In this document: piece by piece, positions 27,060-39,621 of the stretch
Layout: each line of letters opens with the position of its first letter
Position numbering within the stretch: position 1 is the stretch's first letter
From: Desmodesmus armatus
Lineage: Eukaryota; Chlorophyta; Chlorophyceae; Sphaeropleales; Scenedesmaceae
NCBI GenBank assembly: GCA_007449985.2
Contig: VIIQ02000158.1
Span: forward strand, 124,001-188,000
Reading direction: 5' to 3'
Length of the DNA stretch: 64,000 nucleotides
Program-made: the position numbers and the translations under genes
Notes under the pieces: generated by a model
Seen by the model: the letters and a program-made list of their open reading frames with translations, nothing else
Databases searched by the model: none
Told to the model about the DNA's origin: nothing

Positions 27060-30000
27060 ATGGACTTCCTGCTCCTCTCGAGGGAGCTGGGCACAAGAGG
27101 GAACACAGCACGAGGAGACCTGAGCTCACATGCCAGCCTAGTGAAGCGTTTGAAGCAAACCAGTAGCTTGGCAAACCGTTCAGCAGGGGCAGCGTGCATA
27201 TGGATCGGAGACCAGCAACCCAAGCTGGCAGTGGTTGGGGATGACTTCTGTCTGAGATTGTGGGATGCAGGAGGAGCCCTCCTGCAGTCGCTGGACCCGT
27301 GAGTATCACTCAATCCAGTCATATGAGCTTGTTCTCAGAGACTGGGAGGCATGCATGGCCAGCAGCATCAAATGGAAATGCAGCAGGGCCAGCATTTGCA
27401 TTTGCATTTGCATTTGTCCACCCTGTCCGTGCTGTCCTGCGCAGGGGCCACACTGAGCAGATTACCTGCGTTGAAGCTCTTCCAGGGACTGGAGGCAGCG
27501 TATTGGTCACAGCTGGCCCAGTCAAAGACGTAAGCAAGGGTCAGGGCACCCAAGGCCTGGGTGCCCACCCTGGTGGAGCAAGCAGCATGCGGGGATGTGT
27601 CCAGGGTACTGCTGACATACACTGTTGGGCTGTGCTGCGACTGCAGATACGCCTAATTGATCTGAACAAGGGCGCTATCAAGCCTTACAGCGGCCATGCA
27701 TGCAACGTCAACTCCCTCCTGCCCCTCAGCACAGCAGTGTTTGCCTCAGGGGGTGCAGACGGCACCATCAGGTGCCACGACTCCAGGGTGCACAGCAGGA
27801 TCAATGCTAGTGGTGATGCAGGAGGACAGCAGTCGTTGCTTAGTAGGTGTCGTTGGCTTAGCAAAGGGGACAGGCGGCTGCCCTCCAGGCGCACTTGCAG
27901 CGTCCCTCAGCGGCAGGCTGACGGGCATGTTGGTTGAGCACCCCCATGCCAGCCTTAACAGCAGGATCTCAGCACAACCAGCATAATTTGTGGCAGGACA
28001 CCAGCGATTGTCAAGCACGTTCGTGTTCGGTGCTCAAATTGTGCTGTGCTGTGCTGGCCATGCGATGTTCATCTTTGTCACCCCTGCCTGCACCAACTGC
28101 AGTTGACCAGCGGGCAGAGGCATCTGGACGACTTGGCATGCGGGTGTCGGTCAACAGCATGGCACAGGACCCTATCAACCAGCAGTACATCGCCACAGGA
28201 GGTGGTGACAGCCTTGGTAAGGTGTATCAGCAGGGAATTGTTGCCGTGGCTACAGCAGCGGCCTCCAGCATATGGCTCATGCTGGCATGCTTGCACTATA
28301 CAATCCTGCACCTGCGCAGTCTGCTTCCAGCAGCAGCATGCGGCATGCTTCACCACACATCGCACTAATTACAGGCTCAGTGCGTCACGTAGGAGTTGTG
28401 CTGGCCACCCTTTGCTGCCTGCAGTGCGCGTGTATGATGTGCGCATGATGCGGCGGCCAGACGCATCTGCTGCGCACCGTGGCTTCACCAGCACCAGCCC
28501 CCTGCATGGTGCTTTGCGCTGGCCCCACGCCACCTGCGCACCAGCAGCAGCGCTGGCAGCCTGCACGCCCAGCACACCATCTCCAGCGTCCAGTTTGACA
28601 GCTGTGGTAGGCGCCTGCTGGCCAGCTACTCCAGGGACGCAATATATGCCTTTGACGTGTGCAGTCATGGCATCAGCTTTGACGAGCTCAGGTCAGGGCA
28701 GAACCAGCACGCAGCAGCAGGTGGCGGTTACAGACCCAGCAGCATCTTTGGCAGCTTCTATCCCCCAGCTGGCTTGAATGCCATGCACCCTATGGACGCA
28801 TTTGCAGAGGGGCTCGGCGTTGGCCGGCAGCTGCTTCAGCAGCAGGGGGCGGGGCAGCACTTGTCAGGACCACACAGTGGCTCAGCAGGTGCAGCAGCGG
28901 CGGCGGCTGGCGGCAGCAGTAACTCTGGCGGCAGTGCTGCCAGGCGCAGGGTGTCAGCGCGGCGCTCCTCTGGCAGGCTGCAGCAGCACCAGGGGGCTGC
29001 AGGGGGCAGTAGTGGTGCAGGCCTGGCGCCAGCTGGTGGCATGGCGGCGGGGGCAGCGCCGGGCGCTGCAGCAGCTGGTGGTGCTGGGGAGCGCCCGGAA
29101 AACCGCACAGAGGTGATCATATCTGCAGAGGTGCACCTGCTGGGCCAGATGGCAGCGTGCTGCGCACCGCGCGGCTGCCCCTGCACAGAGCTGTGGCACC
29201 ACCGGGCGGCATGTTTGGGGGCTTGGGGGGATGCCTATGGCTGGAGGGATGGCTATGTTCCCTGGCATGCCCCATGGCTTGTTTGGTCATCCTGCTGCTG
29301 CCGCCGCCGCTGCCGGGCCTGTTGGCCAAGTGCCTGCAGCGGCAGTGCTGCCAGGTGCTGCAGCAGCTCCAGGCAGCCAGCTGCCAGCAGCACAGGCAGC
29401 GGCGGGTCACAGCAGCGGAATGTATAGGTTCATGGGCGGCCCTCCACCACCTCCTGCAGTCGCAGCAGCAGCAGCTGCAGCAGATGTGCCTCCCGCAGAT
29501 GCGCCTGGCAGTCGGCGGCGCAGCCACAGGAGCCGCAGGCCATCCTCTGCTGGCTCTGGCAAACAGGCAGGGCTGGCGGGCGGGGCACACGGCCCGCAAG
29601 GGGTGCTGGCAGAGCAGCAGGGGGCCGCGGGCGTGGCGTAGGGTCGCGCGCAGCAGCAGACCGTCCACTGGAGTTCCTAGCAAATATTTTCGCACCCCTG
29701 GCTCTGGAAGACCCCCAGCCAGCAGCAGGTCATTGCCAGCTTTACTCTCACAGCAGCAGGCTGCAGGGACTGGTGCTGCAGCAGCACAGCAGCAGGTGCA
29801 GCCGGCAGCGAGGGGCTCGAGGCGCACCACGCAGGCTAGCAGGGGCTCTGCTGCCAGACTGCAGGCAGCAGCAGCAGCAGCTGCTGCTGCCCCAGCAGCT
29901 GCAGGCCACAACAGCAGTAGCAGTGGTGAATGGATGAAACCCTCAACCAGCGGGCAAAACGCAGGCGTGCAGAAGCAGCAGCGGCAGCAGGGGGTGCAGC

Positions 30001-33000
30001 AACAGCGCCAACGCCTGCAGAGTTGGCAGCAGCTCTGTCTGCCGCAATGCGTGGTGCCACAGCCGGCACCACCAACACATTGCCAGCGCCCCTGCAGCGG
30101 AGATGTCTGAGAGGGTGCAGCGGCGGCGGCTGGTGCAGCGGCAGGCGGCTGCGCAAGGGCGCCCCCAGCCCTACTCCCTGCCACCACCATCAGCAGCAGC
30201 AGCGGCAGCAGGCGCAGGGCCCCGGTTGCGACGGCAGCCGGCAAGGGCCGGCAGTCGGCAGTCAGCGGCACCGAAGCGGGGTCAAGGCTTGGCACCTATG
30301 GATGGGCCTAGTGCACAGGCTGCAGTAGGGCAGGATCCTCCAGCAGGCCTTGGTGCAGCAGCAACTGCAGCTGAGGAGGCTGCCACAGCAGCAACTGGGG
30401 GAGCAGCAGTAGGCGGGCTGGGTGTGGGTGACACACAGGCAACAGCTCTGCCAGCAGCGGCCGCATCAGCAGCAGCGGGGGCGAGGCAGGGGGTGAGCAG
30501 CTGGAGACTGCGGCACTTATGCGTCAGCTGCTGCAGCAGCGGATGCGCTTGCGGGCTGCTGAGGAACGGGTGGCGGACCTGCAGCAGGTAGCGCACCAGC
30601 TGCGGCACCTAGCACCCAGCAGCAACAGCAGCAGTGAGGCCGGCTCTGACAGCAGCATGGACCTTCAGGAGCAACATGCTGTGGCCGCTGCCACTGCCGC
30701 TGCTGCTGCAGCAGTGGCAGCCGCTGAGGCAGCGGGCGAGCCAGAGGTCGACGTTGAGATCGATGCTGATGACGATGGGGGGCTGGAGGCTGCCCTGAAC
30801 GCGGTCCTACAGGGTGCAGGTGGCATGGGCATGGAGCAACCAGGCATTCAGGCAGTGCCAGGGCAGCATGGCGGGGCTGCTGACCACAGCGACAGCGATG
30901 ATGAGGATGGCGATGACATCCTGTCATCGTTCTTTCAGCAGGTGGTGGACAGCGTGACCGGGGCTCTGGGGCCTGGGGCTGGGGCAGCAGGGGGCACGGG
31001 CCACCCAGGCTCTGTGCTGCCTGTGCTGGGCCAGCCCATGCAGCCCTCACTGGCTCCAGCAGGGGCTCCAGCAGCAGCCAGTGTGGCGGCCCTGCACCAG
31101 CCTGGACAACATGCACCAGCAGCAGCAGCAACAGCAGCCGCACCGGTGGTCCAGGCCGAGCGACGTGGGCCCGGATGGTTCCTCCTGCGAGCCAGCCAAC
31201 CTCAATTCCGCCTGAAGTGATGTCTGATGAGGAAGATGGGGAGGCGGTGCTGCACATGATAGGGGGCCAGCAGGTGCGGCAGCAGCAGGGTGCGGCGGCC
31301 ATGCTGCGTGCTGAGCTGCAGCTGCCACGCCTCAATAGGGCGCAGGCGGAGCAGAGGCAGCAGGCGCGTTGCACACAGGGCGGGCAGCAGCAGGAGCAGA
31401 AGCAGCAACAGCAGGGTCTGCACCCTGGGTCTAGTGCCACAGATCGCGCTGCAGGGGTTGTGCCACAGCAGGGATCACACCATCCCCACACAGGGGCAGC
31501 AACAGCGGCAGCAACAGGGGCAGCACCTGCGCTGCCGCAGCAGCAGCAACAGCAGTCCCAGCCACGCAGCGCGAGCCAGCAGTCTGGCCGCAAAAGCAAG
31601 CGGCGCAGCAACGAGCATGCCGCGCACACTGCTGCTGAGGTTGGTGAGGGTGTGGTGGGCTGGCTGCCCCTGCAGCAGCAGTAGCAGATGGTGTGCGTGC
31701 TGGCGGCCCAGATGCACAGTACATCGCCGGCCTGACTGGTGTGCAGCCCCTGTCGCACAGGGAAGCAGCAGCAGCTGCGCTTCTGCTGCTGAGGCGGGTG
31801 AGGGTGCTGAGGCTGCAACTACAAGGGGCGGCAGGGGTGGCAGCCGAACCCGCAGTGCTGCCAGCAGCGCAGCAGCAGCACTGGCAGCCAGCGTGGTAGC
31901 GGCAGCCGGCCCACCAGTGCAGCAGGCAGGGGCAGGCAGGAGGCTCGCAAGGCAAGGGCTGCTGCACCAGCATCACGCGACAGCAGTAAGCAGCAGCAGC
32001 AGGTGGATTTGCAGCAGCAGCAGCAGCAGGGTGTTCGCCACAGCAGCAGGCTCGCTGCCCAAAGGGCTGCATCTCAGGAGCTGAAAGAGCAGCAGCAGGC
32101 GGCAGCACAGTGCGATTTGATGGATGAGGATGATGGTGGTGGTAAAAGCCAACTGCGGGGAGCACAGGAGGAGCAGCCGCAGCGCCGACCGCAACCACAG
32201 CGCAGGAGGCGACGTGTGCCGCGCCGCCCCTGGGACAGCAGCAGCAGCAGCGATGATGGCAGTGACGGTGGTGACAGCGGCGCAGATTTGGGCCAGCAGG
32301 AGAGCGATGTGGGCGAGGAGGACGAGGAGGAGGGTGATGCCGCTATGCTTATGGGTGTTGGCAGTGGGGCTGTGGGAAGGGGTATTGGGCGCAGACTGCG
32401 CAGCAACAGCACCCAGCCCAGGCCACGCAGGCAGCGCCCTTCCGCCACAGGCTCTGGTGTGCGCGGTGGTGCTGGGGCTGGGGCTGGGGCGCGAGCAGCA
32501 GCAGGGCGAGGCATTGCCCTGGCCGACAGCAGCAGCGACAGCATGCCTGAGCTGATTGATGTCTCGCATGACGAACAGGATGCGCTGCCGCTGGGTGGAG
32601 GGGCTGTGTCTGATGGGGATGAGGAGGTGCCGGGGATGCAGGTGCGTTGTGGTAGGGGCAGTGGCTGCAGCGTGGCAGATTGTTACTGGAATTCTGGGGC
32701 TCACTTTGGTCAAGTATGCCCCGCAGCAATATGTTGGCTTTCAGACGCATTGGTCGCTGGATTTGCATTTACACACGTGTCTCCGCAAATGACCTAGCTA
32801 TCTGCTAGACAAATAAACACTGTCAAGCATGTGATGCTGAGTTTGGCGCTGCTGCTGCTGCTGGCGCTGCTGCTGCTGTTGTCGCCTCTTGCAGGGTGCC
32901 TACGATCCCAGGTTCCCCAACATGCTGGCAGCAAGAGCAGGCACACACCAGGGGCCAGCCGCCAGCAGCAGCGGCTATGCAGCACGGTACAGCGGCCACC

Positions 33001-36000
33001 TGAACACGCACCCCACCAGGAACGCGGTGTGGCTGGGCAACAGGAGCCAGTATGTGCTGTCTGGCGCTGACGATGGCAGCCTGTGGGTGTGGGATGCGGC
33101 GACCACGCAGGTGCTCAATATCGTCAAGGGGGGCAGCAGCGGCATACGCAAAGTGCAGGTGAGCGCGTCAGGTGCTGTTGTAGTACCTTCATGGGCTGCA
33201 GGCGGCAGGTGTTGTCGTAGTTATTCCGGGTCGTAGCAGGCAGGCGAGTAAGCGGGTGCGCATGAATGTGGGCTGCAGCATGTGCGATGCGGTTTGACCG
33301 TCCTGGCGCTCATCAGGGTTGCAGCAGGCCAGCAGTGCATGCGAGGGATGCACCTGATTCACAAGGGGGGGGGGGGGGGGGGTTGACCAAAGCTGTCAAA
33401 GCCTGCTAGCCAGCTTAGCCTGCACACCAGTCAGGGTGATCAGGGTAGTGACACCTCGCCTCCCTCAACTCACTGTGCTGTGGCGTGTCATACTGGACAT
33501 GCCTGCTGTTCTCTGACCTGATGTGCCTTGCTTTGCCCGTTATGCATGTGTCCTGCTGTGTCGTTTCGTGCGTCAGGTCCACCCCGACCAGCTGCTGATC
33601 GCATCCACTGCCGCCGAGCCTGTGGTGCGGCTGTGGTCCCGGAGGCTGAGGCAGCAGTCACGCAGGAGCAGACCGCAGAGCTGCTGGCAGCCAGCGGGCC
33701 ACAGCAGCAGCAGGCGGCGCCGCAGGGCAGCTGGGGGAGGGAGGCCTGCCACGCCTGCTGGGCATGCTGCAGGAGATAGGCCAGCAGCTGATGGGCGGCC
33801 TCATGGATGTGAGGAGGGGGCCTGCAGAGGACCAGGGAGTGCCTGGGGCTATCGCAGAGGGCGCCAGGAGGGTGCGTGTCAATCAGGAGGCCGCAGGGGT
33901 GTTCCTGGAGCCGCAGCTGCAGCCGCAGGTGCTGGTCCTGGAGGCATGTTAGCCCCAGGGATGTTGGGGCCTGGGGGTGTTGGCCTAGGCACGAGGGACC
34001 GCATGCGCGCAGTCATGATGGGCCGTATACAGCAGCGAACACTGGCTGCTGGGCAGGGAGCAGGTGGTGTGGCGGGAGGGGCTGCTGTGCTGGTGGGGCG
34101 TGCAGGGGGTGCCTGTCGGCCCAGCAGCAGGGGGCCCAGCAGGGGCGCTTCAGCATGGTGCCAGTGATGCAGCATTCGTGCAGGGCATGGCTGACAGCGC
34201 CGCTGCACCTGGCCAGGCGGTTGCGGACCCACTGCCATCGCTTCAGCAGCAGCAGCAACAGGCGAGGGCCATGCGGGGCCGGTGACGCGTCTCAGGAGCC
34301 GCTCTGCTCAGGTTGCTGATGCTCTCTGCACGAGCAGCAGCAGCAGCTGCTGCAGCAGCTGCTGGAGCGGCGGCAGCGGCGGGAACAACAGCTCAGGGCA
34401 TTGCAGCAACAGCAGCAGCAGCAACAGCAGCAACAGCAGCAGCAGCAACAGCAGCAACAGCAGCAGCAGCAACAGCAGCAGCAACAGCAGCAGCAGCCAC
34501 ACGCTGGCTTCCTTTCTCAACTGCTGCAGCACATGATCGTTCTCTCAATGAGGTCTTTGGGGAGGGTGGTGCAGCTGCAGCAGCAGCAGGCGGGCCGCAG
34601 CTCCACAGGGGCCCAGCAGCAGCAGCAGCAGCAGGTGGCACGACCAGCGCAGGAGCTGCAGGCCATGACCCTGCTGCACGCACCACTGGGATCCTGGCAG
34701 GGCACAGACCCGTGCAGCAGTCGCAGCAGCAGCAGCAGGAGGGGGGTCTGGTGCTGGAACTGCCCAGCAGGCCGACACGTCAGCGCGAACAGCAGCAGGC
34801 GCAGCAGCAGCAGGGGCAGGTCCCACAGGAGGTGGTGGTGGTGGTGGTACACCAGCAGTAGCACACGCCTGTTGTAAGTCCACGGATGGCAGCGTTGCGG
34901 CCCCAGGGGCACCACGCCCTCCACGCGGCGTTCACAGGTGAGGCTTGTGCGGCGATATGCGTATGTGTGTGCGGAGAGGTGGGGACGGGCAAGGTCATAC
35001 AGTATTGTGCGAGCCATGTTGGGTGGATGCAGGGCAGGTAGATATGTTTCAGCACAGCTGTAGCAGGCACGGGACAGCTGTTGACGGTGTTCAGATATGC
35101 TGTCAGGGGTGTCTCCTGCACCATCACAGTGCAAAACATCGCACCCCTCCAAGGGTCACCGTGCTCAGCACGCAGCATCCCACGAGTTGGGAGGCTAGAA
35201 TTGAGGGTGGCGGAAGGGAGTGCTATGGTGAAGACGACATGTAGCAGGGTTGGCAGCGTTGCAGCAAGTCATGTGTGGGGACGAGCTACTGTCAAACTTG
35301 TCTTTGGGGGCCCAGATGCGGTCCTGGCAGGGCATGCACATTTCGTGTGCTGCAGTTGACTGCTAGCACCAGTGTCGACAGGCCGTGCACAGCGCAGCTG
35401 TGCAGTGCTGCTGTGGTCACCACGGCACTTTGGCGGAGGGGCCTGGGAGCGTTGCGCATATGCTGCGCAAAGATCTGCATGGACATTCATTCGCAAGGCT
35501 TACGCCATTTGAGGCACCTGACTCACAATGGTGCTGCCTGTTTCCGTCTCTGCTTGTACTCCTTGCTGCGCTTTACCACTGCAGCCGCTGGCTCCCTCTC
35601 CAATGGCCGCACCCCTTCCTGGGGCCCCACTGATGATGGGACCTATGCTGGGCCTGCCTCACCCTTTTTTGGACCCCAACACCTGGGCAGGCAGCTGCAG
35701 CAGCGGCGGCAGCAGCTGGTGGCCTTGGCGGTCTGCCGCGCATGCTAATGGGTGGGGGCATGATGGGCATGATGCTGCCTATACCAGGGGGCCTGCTGAG
35801 GGGCCAACCAGCGATGCCAGCACAGCTGCCCCCCCGGCACCCGACAGCGGCTACTGCAGGGGCAACTGCACAGCAGCAGGGGCAGCAGCAGCAGGGGCAG
35901 CAGCAGCTGCAGCAGCATCGCTTAGATGAAGCCTTTCTTGACCAAGTGGTGGATGATGAAGTGCACCGCATAAATGATGGTGATGATAGTTCTGACTTTG

Positions 36001-36014
36001 CAGATGAGCAGTAG
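27060..36014 (+). CDS. DCAF6/WDTC1-like WD-repeat protein with a giant low-complexity linker; frame broken
   Basis: Clear exons: 27060-27298, 27445-27529, 27647 to about 27787, 28103-28216, one from 28425, one ending 32641, 32895-33158, one from 33577, and 35585-36014. The N-terminus (LLLSRELGTRG, LVKRL) and the first WD repeats (GHTEQITCVEAL, SGHACNVNSLL, FASGGADGTIRCHD, GGDSLVRVYDVRMM, LAPRHLRT, ISSVQFDSCGRRLLASYS) match the DCAF6/DCAF8/WDTC1 family. The last repeats come some 4 kb later (GHLNTHPTRNAVWLG, YVLSGADDGSLWVWD, HPDQLLIASTAAEPVVRLW), as in DCAF6, where a disordered linker splits the propeller. The family supplies substrate receptors for CUL4-DDB1 ubiquitin ligases. The linker is Ala/Gln/Gly/Ser-rich with acidic blocks. 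It stays open only by repeated frame changes (see findings), so the copy is either misassembled or decaying. The C-terminus is acidic (DDSSDFADEQ). Confidence 0.75.
34404..34499 (+). repeat. CAG/CAA repeat encoding poly-glutamine
   Basis: About 32 CAG or CAA codons in a row, in the frame that reads LLQQLLERRQRREQQL just before. It lies in the C-terminal part of the DCAF6-like gene. The CAA interruptions are regular, mainly every third or fourth codon. Confidence 0.85.
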
Positions 36015-39000
36015 GGGTAGGCTGGGTGTTTGGCGAGGGGTGAGGGGTGACGGAGGGTCCTGGGCCTGGCAGCTAGCACCTGAGCATACTTGTAGCACAA
36101 GCATTGGGTCAGGTGGAGTGTGTATCAAGTATGGCATTCAGGCTTGAGTGTTGCCACCAGTGTGGCACAGCATTGTCACAATCTGTTGCCTCAACCCCAC
36201 CGGTGGGATGCCCAGTGCTCGTTGCAGCACTGCTGGCAGGGACTGAGCAGGTGGTCGACTGGGATCGGGTGCTGCAGAAGCGCCTTGCAGGAGGCATTGT
36301 TTTGCTGCTTGTCTGCCTTGCAGGAGGCATTGCTGCCCTTGGTTGGAAAGGTGTGCAGTGTGACAGCAATGTCATGGGTGGCCTGGTTGTATTGACATCA
36401 CCACGATATCAGCCCTTGTGCGTTGGACTGCACGGCTGGCGCAAGTGAATGCTGTTGCGCTGCGTGGCATGTGCCCGTTTGTCAGAAACGGCATTTTCAG
36501 GCCAAAGGTAAGCTGTGTGGCAAGGGAGGCCAAGGCAGGCCCTGGCCATGGTCATGGCTGCGGCGTGGTGGCGTCAGTGCAGTAGGTGTTTGCATTTGTG
36601 ACATGGGCAACTTAGCCTAGGCCGCTGCCCTGCATCAGCATTGGTTGCAGGTGGTTTTCTTTTGAATCACTTGCTGTGGCATCACATCAATGGCATGACA
36701 GTTCCACGAAGGTTGGCTTCAGAAAGACAGTGTACTGGAAGCGCGTGTGATGCTGGTGGGAGGAGCCAACATGCCTGACAGTATTTTTTGCAAGCCTGCT
36801 GGAGGCTTACTTTTGCGTTTCAAGCTGCAATCAATACAGTGCAGTACAGGTATTGTGGGAGGTGATTCCCCCCAAATCTTGGCACTAGCCAGCGAGCAAG
36901 GGCTCATGAGGGTGTCCCGAACAATACCTGGGACCTGATCCGAGCCCTTGTAGCAAACACTCAGTTACCTTCACACAACTCGCGCTGTGAAGACCGTCAG
37001 TCACTGAGTGAAGCTGGTGCAGCCCACAGCCCCGACCCTGCTGCACTGCATCCAACATCCTTCACTGTATCAAAGTTCATGTCTTGCAGATACATGAGGT
37101 TGGGCAGCACACGATCACACCAACATGCGCACTGCTTCGCTTCAGCAGGCACCTATCACAGCCCATGACTGTCACCAACACCATACAGCAAAACACAGTA
37201 CATACTTGCACCTGGACAGCAACAGATGCGCTGGCTCTGATGATGTGCCAGCAACACTGCATCATCATAAGTAGCTTCAAACTCCATAAAGTAACACATG
37301 ACAGAGGCAACAGATGATTGGGGCTGCTGATGTCACATCAGAGATGTGCCACCTACAACACGACCCATCACTCACCCTCTTTGGATGCATCCGATAACAG
37401 GAACATCACCCGCACATGCGTTGGCTGTCTCTAGACACACCCACACCACTGGTCGCAGCGGTTGCCAAGGCCACATTCCACATCCAACACTGGTCAGCCT
37501 GTGGCTGGTTGCACACGACAGCTACCAGCGTGCTGATGGTGTGTGCAGAATCCTGCCGGAATCTTTTGGCAGCCCCTGGCTTGGCTGCCCGGCTGCTGTG
37601 CTGAAACTGCTGAGACATGCACAAACAGCCTTGTTGGACGCATTGCTTAGCCCTTCCGCATCAAAACAAGCACACAGACATGGCAAGCATGCCTTATTAG
37701 CTTCAGTCATCTGACGCGATGCTATCTGCTTTAGCAGTTCCGAACAACACTGCACACATACACTGCAGACACACCAAAACGGGCTGCTGCAGAAGATAAA
37801 GGTGGTCATGGTGTACTCCACAAAAGATGCTGGCTAGCTGCGCAGGAGTGAGCAGTAGATGCTGCGCAGTCACCCCTGCATGTCAGTTTCCTGCAACAAA
37901 CATGCGTCGGTGGACTGGCTCGCAAAGAACCACACAGCCCAGCCACCCTACCCACACATGCTTTCAATTTCTCGACTTGCAAAACCAACACCTCCTTGCA
38001 CAGCAGGCACAGCTGCTGGCATCATTTGTTTTGACTGCATGCCTATGCCAGGGTTTGAGCAAGGCTCCTTCCTGGGAAGGCCCACACCAACAAGCCCAGC
38101 TTACTTTGCGGCACACAGGCAGCAACACGGCCTGCGCCAGCAGTATGATTGTGTGCTGTGCTTGATTATGCCATATACTCACCACTTTTGCAGTGTATGT
38201 GAAGATGTGAACAAGCGCACCCCTCGGCACAACAGGCCATTCTGGCGTATAGACGGCGCCCACACGGTGTGCAGTCATTATTGCAGGCAAGATAAAAAAT
38301 GTGCAGATGACGTAACCCAAGTGCTGGCCGCAAAAGTACTCAACCGGCCAACAGAACACAGGAGGTTGCCAGGAGTGTCCTGGATGCCATGCCTGTGCAA
38401 CAAATCCGTCCAACCGCCACCTGCACAAACCGCTGCCATATCCATCGGCTGTGCACCACCCATGGCTGATGTGAAAGACTCGGTCAAGGGGTTTGGGGCT
38501 ACAAGCAAGCTAGCTGGCAGGGAGCTGTTAGCCCCAGCACAGCTGGTGGCAGGCGCAGTAACTCAGTCACACAAAACCAGGTGTGTCACCCACAGCCTGC
38601 AACCCAGGCGTGCTGTCACATGCTGGGTGCTGCACAAGCGAACATCCCAGCACAGGTATTATTGGGTTTGGCTCGCACACAGGCCTTAGGGTACTGCTCA
38701 AAATCAACACCAACATAGCAGCCGCCAGTTGCCATCAAGGCTTGCACACACCCCTGCTTCAGCATGTGGTGTGCAGGGCAGCAGCAGCAACTGCAAGAGG
38801 TTTCAGGTGTGACCCTGACCCCGGCTGCAGCTGACTTCTGGTCTGGTACATGGTTCAAACAACTTCCACTACCCAAAAAAAACGCACGCAGCTGATTCGG
38901 ATAGGTGTCACCTTGGTAGCATGTGCACACGGATGGAGTCAGCACACAGCTGAAAGCCAGCTACAAGGCAAGCAGTGTGCGCCTGCAGCTTTCAGCATCA

Positions 39001-39621
39001 TGAGCAGCACAAAGACGTCAAGTCAAATCAGAGGCAACCGCTTTCTGCAGTGCCCAAACCCCCTGTGCGGTATGCAGGGGTTTATGCAAGAATCGTGCAC
39101 CACAATGGCTGTGTGTCTCTTCTGAAGATCCCCTTGCAAGACCGAAGGTGCTTGCAGCCAAACAAAGATGCAGAGAGTATCCTCACGACAGGCCGCTCCT
39201 AATGTCAAACCAAACCAAAACTCAATGCTTCTGGCAGCAACCAGTCCCCACACATTGACCACCAGTCCCAAACAAACATAGCTCGCCCCCACCACCCACA
39301 CCGCAAGTCGTCACCTGATATCGATGCTGTTTGTCTGTGCTGCATGCTGCTGCAGTCCCAATTGGCAAGGGGTTGCGTAGGGTCCATCCTGCTTGTTGTG
39401 TGAGTGCTGCACCATCCTTCCCCTTGTCGTGAAAGCTGCGTCACTTGACGCATTGCTGCGCGCGCAGCATGTCAGTAGGTACTGCCCACCTCTTGCAGTC
39501 CGCCACAAGAGCATGCGTGCATGCGTATCTGTACGTCCCTCTGCATGGCTGTCCGTATGCACGGCAAGGTATTGGCGCTGTTTGCTGCTGCGCCAGGCGG
39601 TACTGCCCGTGGCACTGGCGC
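36015..39621. other. 3.6-kb gap without a recognised gene
   Basis: This is where the 3' ends of the DCAF6-like gene (+) and coiled-coil paralogue A (-) converge. It holds several open frames of 60-276 codons on both strands, but none has a recognisable domain, codon pattern or splice structure. Near-repeats of CTTGCAGGAGGCATTG occur around 36285-36330. The stretch is probably UTR and intergenic DNA. Confidence 0.45.

Noticed and set aside
29117..31818. Long open frames on the minus strand (392 and 433 codons) opposite the DCAF6-like linker
   Set aside because: They are Cys/Pro/Leu-rich antisense shadows of CAG/GCA repeat coding sequence, with no domain and no splice signals. The plus strand carries the WD-repeat homology.
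37859..38689. 276-codon plus-strand frame
   Set aside because: Composition is random-like (many Cys, His, Pro), and there is no domain, repeat or splice context. Not reported as a gene.
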